Of a stretch of DNA of 8,302 nucleotides, positions 1 to 5,655 are shown piece after piece. The stretch is from JADFNO01 sp965369945. GTDB lineage: Bacteria > Planctomycetota > Phycisphaerae > Phycisphaerales > SM1A02. Under the pieces are notes generated by a model. That model was not told where the DNA came from and did not search any database. It saw only the letters and a program-made list of their open reading frames with translations. The translations under genes were made by a program, and so were the position numbers. Position 1 is the stretch's first letter. Each line of letters begins with the position of its first letter. The stretch spans positions 1 through 8,302 of the forward strand of contig CBDUST010000204.1 in NCBI GenBank assembly GCA_965369945.1, read 5' to 3'.

Positions 1-2
1 CG

Positions 3-1199
3 ATCTCCACAGACTTGACGCGCTTCCGCAATCTCGCCCCCGGGATCGCGCTCTCGCCCGATCCGGCTTATACCGGCGCGATCAGGCTTGGGCTCACCCA
101 GCCGCTGCTGCGCGGGTTCGGCTCGAAGGTAAATACGAGCACCATTCGTCTTGCCCAAAACGCCGAGCAGCGCGCAATTCACGAGCTTCGCGCCGACTTG
201 ATGCAGTTGGTTGCCGACGTTGAGAGCGCCTACTGGGAGCTGGCTTTTGCGTGGCAGAACTTGGCGACCCAACAATGGTTGCTGGAGGTTGGTCTTGAAG
301 TGCGTGATGTGCTCTCGCGCCGGCGAGACTTCGATGTTACACCCGCAGAGGAATCTGACGCCGTCGCTCGTGTGGAACAGCGAAAGGCGAATGTGATCAA
401 AGCTCGGCGGGCGATTCGTGCAGCCTCCGATGCGCTGAAAGTTCTCATGAACGACACCCAGTTGACCGTCGGGTCCGAGGCGCTGCTGCTTACCGTGGAT
501 CAGATTGTTCAGACTCCGATCCACTACAACCTGCGCGAGACGATCATTACAGCAGTGGGCAGTCGACCGGAGCTACAACTGGCCGCACTTGGTATCGATG
601 ATGCGAAGATTCGTCAGTATTTCGCCGACAACGCGCGACTGCCCTTGCTGAACCTCTCGGCGCAGATGGCCTACATCGACCTCGAGCAAGACGCCGGTGG
701 AGCGTACGACGATCTGCTTGTGGGCAACTTCATCGATTATGTTCTGGGGTTTGCGTTCGAGTGGCCGCTGGGTAACCGCGCCGGAGAGGCAGAGTATCGA
801 AAGGCTAGATTGCAGCGGTCCGCGGCGGTGTTTCGCTACCAGCAGGCAGTCCAAGACGTTGTGTTGCAAGTGAAGGCCTCGCTGCGGGACGTCATTACCA
901 ACTACGAACTTATCCAGGCCACGCGATCGTTCCGCATCGCCCAAGCGGAGAACCTGCGGACATTCCTGGTTCAAGAAGATCTGAGAGGGCTGACCCCCGA
1001 GCGACTGAATCTCAAGTTCCAGCGTCAGGAGACCCTCGCCGCCGCGCAGCAGGAGGAGATTCGCTCGCTGGTCCAATACAGCAAATCCGTGGCGGCGCTG
1101 TACCGAGCGATGGGGGTAAGCTTGGCGATGAATCACATCGAGCTTGAGATTACTGATGACGGATCGTTTGGCGGATTCGATCATGCCCCGCCTGGTTGA
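3..1199 (+). CDS. TolC-family outer membrane efflux protein (5' truncated by window edge)
   Basis: This is the C-terminal 398 residues of an outer membrane efflux protein; the reading frame is open to the window edge, so the true start lies upstream. TolC-type proteins form trimeric channels that span the outer membrane and periplasm and serve RND or ABC exporters and type I secretion. Visible support: the motif LGLTQPLLRGFG near visible residues 29-40 is typical of the first beta-strand and helix region. Long Ala/Glu/Arg-rich helices follow, for example around AYWELAFAWQNLA. The second structural repeat opens with FEWPLGNRAGEAEY and ends with a YSKSVAALYRAMG helix, as in TolC-family C-termini. 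A TTG at 15 could be called as a start but is internal to the conserved fold. The stop at 1197-1199 overlaps the next gene. Partner pump genes would be expected upstream, outside this window; the substrate cannot be told. Confidence 0.9.
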   Translation: MSTDLTRFRNLAPGIALSPDPAYTGAIRLGLTQPLLRGFGSKVNTSTIRLAQNAEQRAIHELRADLMQLVADVESAYWELAFAWQNLATQQWLLEVGLEVRDVLSRRRDFDVTPAEESDAVARVEQRKANVIKARRAIRAASDALKVLMNDTQLTVGSEALLLTVDQIVQTPIHYNLRETIITAVGSRPELQLAALGIDDAKIRQYFADNARLPLLNLSAQMAYIDLEQDAGGAYDDLLVGNFIDYVLGFAFEWPLGNRAGEAEYRKARLQRSAAVFRYQQAVQDVVLQVKASLRDVITNYELIQATRSFRIAQAENLRTFLVQEDLRGLTPERLNLKFQRQETLAAAQQEEIRSLVQYSKSVAALYRAMGVSLAMNHIELEITDDGSFGGFDHAPPG

Positions 1200-2172
1200 G
1201 CCGACACCTGAGGCGATCGCCGAGGCATCGCGGTTGTTGGAGCGCGGGCAGTTGGTCGTGTTTCCGACTGAAACCGTCTACGGACTCGGCGCTGACACGC
1301 ACAATGCCGAAGCGATCCTGAAGATCTACGCGCTCAAAGGGCGCCCCGCTGATAACCCGTTGATCGCACATGTGTACGATGATGAGCAGGCCCGACCGAT
1401 CGTTGTGCGCTGGGACGATCGATGCGCCGTGTTATCCCAACATTTTTGGCCGGGGCCGTTGACGCTCGTCCTAGATCGCGCCGAGGTCGTTGATCCGGCG
1501 GCAACGGCCGGATTGGACACGATCGCCGTGCGCGCGCCTCGACATGTCGCGGCCAGAGCGCTGTTGCAGGCCTTCGGCCGATCCATCTCCGCGCCTTCGG
1601 CCAACCGGTCCGGACGGGTGTCACCAACGTCCGCTCAGCATGTGGTTGCTGATTTTCCCGAAGCGGACGACCTGTTCATTTTGGACGGCGGCCCCTGCCA
1701 GATCGGAATCGAATCGACGGTGCTTGAACTAACCGGTCCGGCCCCGCGCGTGCTTCGACCTGGGGCGATTACCGTCGAGCATCTACGTGAAGTCCTGGGC
1801 GAAATAGAAGCGCCGCAAATCAGAACGCAGCAGGCGAGCCCGGGTACAACGCTCCGACATTACGCGCCGCGCACACCTGCTGAACTTGTCGAAACAGCAC
1901 AACTCGCCCAACGTCTGGCCAGCGGTGAGCCTGCGGCCGTCTTGTGCTTCGATCCGGCAAGCGTAAAGCCGCCGCATATCTCCGTCCCTATGCCCCGATC
2001 TGCCGATCTGTACGCCTCGCGTTTGTATGATGCACTCCGCACGGCCGATGCAACCGGCGTGTCGCGGATAATCATCGAGCAGCCCCAAGAAACACACGGA
2101 CCGTGGGCCGCGATCCACGATCGGTTGCATCGTGCTACGGCACATGCCGACCTTGATGCCAACGATCAATAG
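1183..2172 (+). CDS. sua5: Threonylcarbamoyl-AMP synthase, Sua5 type (YrdC plus Sua5 domains)
   Basis: Cytoplasmic enzyme that makes threonylcarbamoyl-AMP from threonine, bicarbonate and ATP, the first step of the t6A37 modification of ANN-decoding tRNAs; the TsaD complex then transfers the group. The 329-residue product has an N-terminal YrdC domain with FPTETVYGLG (27-36), KGRPADNPL (52-60), SAPSANRSG (136-144) and GIESTV (175-180). The family linker SPGTTLRHYAP (219-229) leads into a C-terminal Sua5 domain with LYDALR (281-286) and AIHDRLHRA near the end. Length matches Sua5 rather than the shorter TsaC form. I chose ATG 1183 because the conserved region then begins at the usual distance from the N-terminus. 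In-frame TTG 1144 and ATG 1156 would add 13 or 9 residues, and none of the three has a strong Shine-Dalgarno. The start overlaps the TolC gene by 17 bases, suggesting coupled translation. Confidence 0.93.
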   Translation: MPRLVEPTPEAIAEASRLLERGQLVVFPTETVYGLGADTHNAEAILKIYALKGRPADNPLIAHVYDDEQARPIVVRWDDRCAVLSQHFWPGPLTLVLDRAEVVDPAATAGLDTIAVRAPRHVAARALLQAFGRSISAPSANRSGRVSPTSAQHVVADFPEADDLFILDGGPCQIGIESTVLELTGPAPRVLRPGAITVEHLREVLGEIEAPQIRTQQASPGTTLRHYAPRTPAELVETAQLAQRLASGEPAAVLCFDPASVKPPHISVPMPRSADLYASRLYDALRTADATGVSRIIIEQPQETHGPWAAIHDRLHRATAHADLDANDQ

Positions 2173-2230
2173 CACGAATCAGGCCGTAATCCTCAGCCCA
2201 CATCTCGTTGTAGGATGCCGATGCGTTGCG

Positions 2231-3508
2231 TCAGAACGAATCGTCGTCGGGCTTCGTGGTCGGGCGTGTAGTTGGGCGCGTCGTGGCCGGCCGAGTCGTT
2301 GGTTGCGAAGTTGGGCGCGTGGTGGGCTGACTCGTTGGCTGAGTGGTCGGCTGAGTCGTCGGCGCAGGCGCGGCGTCTTCGGGCTCGGCTTCCACGGCTT
2401 CGTTTTCAGGTTCCTCCGGCTTGCCGGTGTAGATCACAATATCTGCCCGACCGCGATCTTCTTCTCGCAGAGCTACGGCATCGGCGCGCTGCATGCTGAC
2501 GGTCAGAATCTTCACGCCTCTCTTGCGACGTCGAAGCTCCTGTACGGTTCCGCCTTCAAAGTCGCTGTGAAACTGCCCCACAAGATGTACGACCTTCTCT
2601 GCACCGTCGCGCAACGCTTCAGCGATCGAATCCGCCATCGTCGCATCCATCGTCAATTGTCCACGAAACGCGCTGCGAACCTGCTCATCGGTCATCTGCA
2701 TGTGCCGAGATTCAGCATCATCTTCAGCGTCTTCTTCCGGCGGCGGAGGCGGTTCGCCTTCAGCTCGCTCCACCATCACCTGCCAAAACCGTTGACGGTA
2801 TTGCTTGTATGACTGTCGTTTGGGGCGTGCAAACAATCGCTTTTGCGCATCGGTCAATGAACGGAGCCGGTCGAATCCTTCTCTATTGGCCACACTCATA
2901 TACCGAAGCCACGGCGTATTCGCGGCGACAACCGACGAACCAGCCCCCTTGGCCGCGTCGATGATTGGCTGATAGTTGTTCTCCCAATCCGGCCAACCGA
3001 TCCGAAGAATCCGCTTTTCGAACGTCTCGTGATCGATTTCCTCAGCAAGGTAGTCACGCGCGATGCGAAGCCACTTCGTCGACGCTGTCTGCTCCAGGAA
3101 CATATCTCGGTTGATGAAGTCAGCGAGATAGTCATCGACCAGCGCCTGCTCTTCGCGATCAAGCATTTCCATCGACAACGCCGTGCCGGGATAACGCTCC
3201 ATCGCATATTCGACTACGGCCAGTTGAACAGCGTGTCCCACGGCATCATCATGCTGCTCACCGAGAATCACTACGTCGGCCCACTCGATCGCCTCGAGCA
3301 AGTCCTGCCAGTCGATCGCCGTGCCACTATTTGAACAAAACATTGGAAGCGACCGCGGCGGTTTGGCCGCCTCGAACGAAGCCGGTGGCTGGGCAAGGCC
3401 GTTCGGCGAATGGCGGTCAAAATAACTGCGGCTTGAGCAGCCGACGCTCCAGAAACACAACGATGATGCCCAGAGCAGCACAATGAATGTAGGACGAGTG
3501 TTTCGCAT
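2231..3508 (-). CDS. ChaN-like (Tiki/EreA superfamily) putative lipoprotein with Thr-Pro tail
   Basis: Predicted 425-residue exported lipoprotein. With the ATG at 3506-3508 it begins MRNTRPTF, followed by a hydrophobic stretch and SVGC, giving a lipidated Cys24; the -3 residue is Ser, so the lipobox is imperfect. The body resembles ChaN-like proteins (haem-binding or iron-regulated lipoproteins, relatives of Tiki and EreA). It has VVILGEQHDD (79-88), MEMLDREEQ (113-121), VVAANTP (193-199) and a late VHLVGQFHSDFEGG (307-320), matching the family's GExH and Gx-H core. Residues about 251-268 are a Pro-run plus acidic insert. The last about 45 residues are a TTQP/TTRP repeat tail. Upstream in-frame starts (TTG 3544, ATG 3520) would lengthen the n-region, and no start has a clear Shine-Dalgarno. 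The gene follows the permease gene by 113 bases on the same strand. Substrate is unknown; a haem or metal role is only a family-based guess. Confidence 0.75.
   Translation of the reverse strand: MRNTRPTFIVLLWASSLCFWSVGCSSRSYFDRHSPNGLAQPPASFEAAKPPRSLPMFCSNSGTAIDWQDLLEAIEWADVVILGEQHDDAVGHAVQLAVVEYAMERYPGTALSMEMLDREEQALVDDYLADFINRDMFLEQTASTKWLRIARDYLAEEIDHETFEKRILRIGWPDWENNYQPIIDAAKGAGSSVVAANTPWLRYMSVANREGFDRLRSLTDAQKRLFARPKRQSYKQYRQRFWQVMVERAEGEPPPPPEEDAEDDAESRHMQMTDEQVRSAFRGQLTMDATMADSIAEALRDGAEKVVHLVGQFHSDFEGGTVQELRRRKRGVKILTVSMQRADAVALREEDRGRADIVIYTGKPEEPENEAVEAEPEDAAPAPTTQPTTQPTSQPTTRPTSQPTTRPATTRPTTRPTTKPDDDSF
2249..2359 (-). repeat. Tandem Thr-Thr/Ser-Gln/Arg-Pro tetrapeptide coding repeat
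   Basis: About nine tandem copies of a 12-base unit encode TTQP, TSQP, TTRP and TTKP at the C-terminus of the lipoprotein (one copy carries an extra Ala), just before the terminal DDDSF. The unit is imperfect at DNA level but regular in protein. Such tails are likely unstructured and are frequent in secreted proteins of some Planctomycetota. Copy number could vary by slippage. Confidence 0.9.
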
Positions 3509-3621
3509 GCAACCAAGCATGACTAGAGCATTGGGCTGGGTCAATACCGAGCCGACACTTTTCGCCGCCAGAGATCAACGCTTTCGGACGCGACACAGCT
3601 TGGGGTACAGCGGCGATTCAT

Positions 3622-4863
3622 TTACGCGGCAAGATCCGCTGTCGGACTTGCGGGCTGTCCTTCAAACTGAGTGGCGCCTCGATAACCTGCGACGAAAACT
3701 GTGAGCGCGGTGACTGTGCCATGGATTAGCGCGAAGCCGCCGAACACGAACAAATACACTGACGCGCCCGGCTCGGACCCGCCCAGCAGGCTCAGTGCAG
3801 CGCCTGCCGCGAGCGGTCCTATGAGAAATCCCGCATTGCCAGCGGCGTGATACGCGCCCATGCCGGCGGTGCCACGTTCGCTGTCGCAGACCGCCACCAG
3901 TGACGAGGCGAAAAGCGCCGCCCCCGCCAACCCGATCAGCGCGAAATCGATGATCATGATCGCCAGATTTCCCGAGACCGCCAAAGGGATCAGCGCCACG
4001 CCCGGTGCGTAGATGCATCCTGCGATCAACCGAAGGCGCAGCGATCCTATGCGGTCGGCGATTCGTCCCGCCGGCCAGGTTCCCAGCGCGGTCATCAACA
4101 TCGCCAGCCCCACGAACCCCCCGATTGCCGCCGGGCTGAAGTCCGTCACTGATGCGAGATACAACGGCACGGTCGTCGCCAATAGCGCCGCAACAAAGCG
4201 GTCACTGAACATCATCGCCAGCGGTCGCCAGATCGGCCGGGACTCGCCTCTGCGCTCAAGAGTAGTGCTTCGTGAACTACGCTCGTTTCCTTGGTCGCGA
4301 TGGGGCCGGAGCGTCAGTCCCACCGCCGCCGCCACGATCACACAGGCGATCGCTCCGGCCCACAGGCACAGCACCGCGGTCTGAGCGCCGATGATCCCGC
4401 CGAGTCCTACCCCGATTGCAATTCCAAGCATCATCGCCGTCGCCGCCGCCCCCATGCGTCGGCCGCGTGTGGCCGGCGACCCCGCTCGCGCGATGAACGC
4501 AAACAACACCGCGTACACCGTCAGGTCCGCCGCACCTTCGATACATCGCAGCACGAGTGTCGGCACAAACCCGATCGGCACCGCCATCATCGCCAGGAGT
4601 GCGGCGTTAGCCAGCGCCGCAATCGTGATGGTGTTGACGAGATTGCATCGACGCCGAAGGAATCCAGCCAGTCCGATGCCCGCGAGCGCGCCGATGAGGT
4701 TGACGCTCATGAATGCGTGAGCCGCCCCTACGCTCACGCCGTAACGTTCGACGAGCAATTGCCGAAGCACCGGCACGACCATCGCGTCAGGGAGGGCTGA
4801 GAGAAACAACAACCCGCAGGCCGCGAGCACGGACCACTTCGCGACGGTTGCATTATGGTTCAT
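3622..4863 (-). CDS. MFS transporter, drug-efflux (DHA1-like) type
   Basis: Inner-membrane permease of 413 residues with about twelve hydrophobic segments in two six-helix halves. They are joined by a polar Arg/Glu-rich cytoplasmic loop at about 184-214. The second half has a good MFS motif A, WPAGRIADRIGSLRLR (about 263-278), in the loop after its second helix. The matching loop of the first half (GFLRRRCN) is degenerate. A Gly-rich MMLGIAIGVGLGGIIG (144-159) in helix 5 resembles the antiporter motif C. This pattern suggests proton-driven efflux of small molecules, but the substrate cannot be inferred. I chose ATG 4861-4863 because GGAAGG lies just upstream and the first helix then starts at a normal distance. 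A GTG at 4953 would add 30 residues with no family-like character, and that stretch contains a palindrome that looks regulatory. The C-terminal tail is short and polar. The ChaN-like gene follows on the same strand and may be co-transcribed. Confidence 0.88.
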   Translation of the reverse strand: MNHNATVAKWSVLAACGLLFLSALPDAMVVPVLRQLLVERYGVSVGAAHAFMSVNLIGALAGIGLAGFLRRRCNLVNTITIAALANAALLAMMAVPIGFVPTLVLRCIEGAADLTVYAVLFAFIARAGSPATRGRRMGAAATAMMLGIAIGVGLGGIIGAQTAVLCLWAGAIACVIVAAAVGLTLRPHRDQGNERSSRSTTLERRGESRPIWRPLAMMFSDRFVAALLATTVPLYLASVTDFSPAAIGGFVGLAMLMTALGTWPAGRIADRIGSLRLRLIAGCIYAPGVALIPLAVSGNLAIMIIDFALIGLAGAALFASSLVAVCDSERGTAGMGAYHAAGNAGFLIGPLAAGAALSLLGGSEPGASVYLFVFGGFALIHGTVTALTVFVAGYRGATQFEGQPASPTADLAA

Positions 4864-4866
4864 CGA

Positions 4867-4872
4867 CCTTCC
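4867..4872 (-). promoter_or_regulatory. Ribosome binding site deciding the MFS start
   Basis: On the minus strand GGAAGG is followed by three bases and then the ATG at 4863. The GGA core is six bases from the start codon. It favours this ATG over the GTG 90 bases upstream. Confidence 0.6.
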
Positions 4873-4906
4873 GCGATTCTCGGGGACGGCGATCGATCTT
4901 GGATGC

Positions 4907-4921
4907 CGTGACGTGGTCACG
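4907..4921. promoter_or_regulatory. Perfect palindrome CGTGAC-GTG-GTCACG, candidate operator
   Basis: Two 6-base arms (4907-4912 and 4916-4921) are exact inverted copies around a 3-base centre. The site lies 44 bases upstream of the chosen MFS start codon, where an operator or promoter-proximal binding site for a dimeric regulator would be expected. The half-site spacing does not fit CRP (6) or FNR (4). No regulator gene is present in the window, so the binder is unknown. Confidence 0.4.
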
Positions 4922-4975
4922 AGTGTGACTCCTGGGGTGTTCGAATCAGACACAGACTACCGTGGTCTAGCCCGA

Positions 4976-4995
4976 TCGCAGCATCCTGGCTGCGA
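4976..4995. other. Hairpin, 7-base perfect stem with 6-base loop
   Basis: TCGCAGC (4976-4982) and GCTGCGA (4989-4995) are exact inverted copies around the loop ATCCTG. No T-run follows on either strand, so it is not a typical intrinsic terminator. It could be a regulatory or RNA structural element. Confidence 0.5.
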
Positions 4996-5141
4996 ATCAA
5001 CTTGCTATGGATTGCGGTATCGGCTCGACGAGCGCTGGAGGTCAAACAGGAGCGCCGTCGTCGTGAGCCGGGCGTATATCGGCCGGCGCGGACGGGTATC
5101 AACGCGATCTTATTCGTTGCAGGGCAAGGGTTTGCGTGCAT

Positions 5142-5170
5142 TTGGACGGATTTCTGCATCAGACGTCCAA
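5142..5170. other. Two-part hairpin, 7-base outer and 4-base inner stem
   Basis: TTGGACG (5142-5148) pairs exactly with CGTCCAA (5164-5170). Inside, TCTG (5153-5156) pairs with CAGA (5160-5163) around a CAT triloop, leaving a 4-base bulge on one side. No T-run follows. An RNA fold is plausible; function unknown. Confidence 0.5.
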
Positions 5171-5209
5171 GGCCGTTGATTGTCCGATAAAGCAGGGGCT
5201 TGGAATGGC

Positions 5210-5230
5210 TTGAGGCCTGAGGCTTGAGGG
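5210..5230. repeat. Three-copy heptamer tandem repeat
   Basis: Three consecutive 7-base units, TTGAGGC, CTGAGGC and TTGAGGG, lie in non-coding DNA, so GGCTTGAGG occurs twice 14 bases apart (5207-5215 and 5221-5229). It looks like a small remnant or seed of a short-sequence repeat. Confidence 0.55.
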
Positions 5231-5372
5231 GCTGCAACGCTGGCGCGCGCGAGATTTCAGGCGACCTAGGGATTAGTTTCTGCGCGCCACAGTTGCCGCG
5301 CCGCCGGACTTTTTGTTTGGATCGCCGCGACCATTTGAACATGGAAGAACAGCTCCTTTCATAGAGGGGGTT

Positions 5373-5407
5373 GCGGCTCCGTATGCGCGCGCTGGAGCCG
5401 CCGTTTT
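5373..5407 (+). terminator. Terminator-like hairpin with short T-run
   Basis: GCGGCTCC (5373-5380) and GGAGCCGC (5394-5401) form a perfect 8-base GC-rich stem around a 13-base loop, followed on the plus strand by CGTTTT. The T-run is short and two bases off the stem, so termination may be weak. No protein gene on the plus strand ends just upstream, so it would end an untranslated transcript or act as an attenuator before the repeat-protein gene. Confidence 0.4.
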
Positions 5408-5532
5408 GTAAGTCAGTCCACAAAAAGCGGATTGGCAGCTCACCAGGCGGGATATTTTTTCAAGAATTTTGAGCTGGCCTGCGCGATTCAGCGGCTGGCC
5501 GGCGCGCGCCAACGAACAGCCCTGAATCTCCT

Positions 5533-5560
5533 TTGGGAATCCGACCGCTGGTGGTAGACT
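5533..5560 (+). promoter_or_regulatory. Possible sigma-70-type promoter for the FG-GAP repeat gene
   Basis: TTGGGA (5533-5538) and TAGACT (5555-5560), each 4 of 6 to consensus, are separated by 16 bases. The predicted transcription start, about 5567, falls at the foot of the leader hairpin that starts at 5568. The match is modest and based on the enterobacterial consensus, so it is a candidate only. Confidence 0.33.
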
Positions 5561-5567
5561 TTTGGAT

Positions 5568-5638
5568 GTCCGGCTGCACGGGGACACCTGAATCCGGGGG
5601 CGGCGGTCCCGATTCCATCGGGATGCAGCCTCTCGGAC
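5568..5638 (+). promoter_or_regulatory. Folded 5' leader of the FG-GAP repeat gene
   Basis: An outer stem joins GTCCG+GCTGCA (5568-5578) to TGCAGC (5624-5629) and CGGAC (5634-5638) with a 4-base bulge, 11 pairs in all. Inside it sits a perfect hairpin, TCCCGA-TTCCA-TCGGGA (5607-5623). A competing pairing, GGGAC (5581-5585) with GTCCC (5606-5610), would exclude the inner hairpin. The fold ends directly before the Shine-Dalgarno, so it could influence translation. I do not recognise it as a known riboswitch class. Confidence 0.45.
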
Positions 5639-5647
5639 GGAAGGAGG
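5639..5647 (+). promoter_or_regulatory. Strong ribosome binding site for the FG-GAP repeat gene
   Basis: GGAAGGAGG lies eight bases before ATG 5656. It is by far the best Shine-Dalgarno in the window and sets the start 41 codons inside the longest open frame, which could otherwise be read from TTG 5533. Confidence 0.85.
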
Positions 5648-5655
5648 CGGCAGGC

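Larger units (their letters stand above)
4864..5655. other. Long intergenic region between divergent genes, rich in hairpins
   Basis: No open frame here looks like a protein: the longest (minus 4917-5423, and minus 5273-5920 reaching into the next gene) have arginine/serine-rich, non-globular translations and no ribosome sites. From left to right the region holds a palindrome at 4907-4921, hairpins at 4976-4995 and 5142-5170, a heptamer tandem repeat at 5210-5230, a terminator-like hairpin at 5373-5407, a T-rich stretch around 5453-5470, a possible promoter at 5533-5560 and a folded leader at 5568-5638. It may carry the two divergent promoters and perhaps a small RNA. Confidence 0.6.

Noticed and set aside
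2173..2230. Terminator between the convergent Sua5 and lipoprotein genes
   Set aside because: Only a weak interrupted pairing (ATCCT with AGGAT) is visible, without a T-run on either strand.
2132..2812. Plus-strand open frame of 226 codons
   Set aside because: It is antisense to the lipoprotein gene; its Arg/Trp/Ser-rich start is the complement of the Thr-Pro repeat tail.
4938..4952. TTCGAATC, resembling a tRNA T-loop
   Set aside because: The flanking bases do not form a 5-base T-stem on either strand, and no acceptor or anticodon arms can be found around it.
5282..5318. GCGCG/CGCGC pairing followed by a TTTTTGTTT run
   Set aside because: The stem is only five pairs and the T-run starts eight bases after it, so it does not make a convincing terminator.
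4917..5423. Minus-strand open frame of 168 codons in the intergenic region
   Set aside because: The translation is rich in Arg, Ser and Pro with no recognisable motif, no Shine-Dalgarno, and it runs through several hairpins and the palindrome upstream of the MFS gene.
5533..5655. Longer N-terminus for the repeat protein from TTG 5533, ATG 5566 or ATG 5623
   Set aside because: The best ribosome site in the window points to ATG 5656, and the extra stretch folds as an RNA leader and encodes Gly/Pro-rich sequence.
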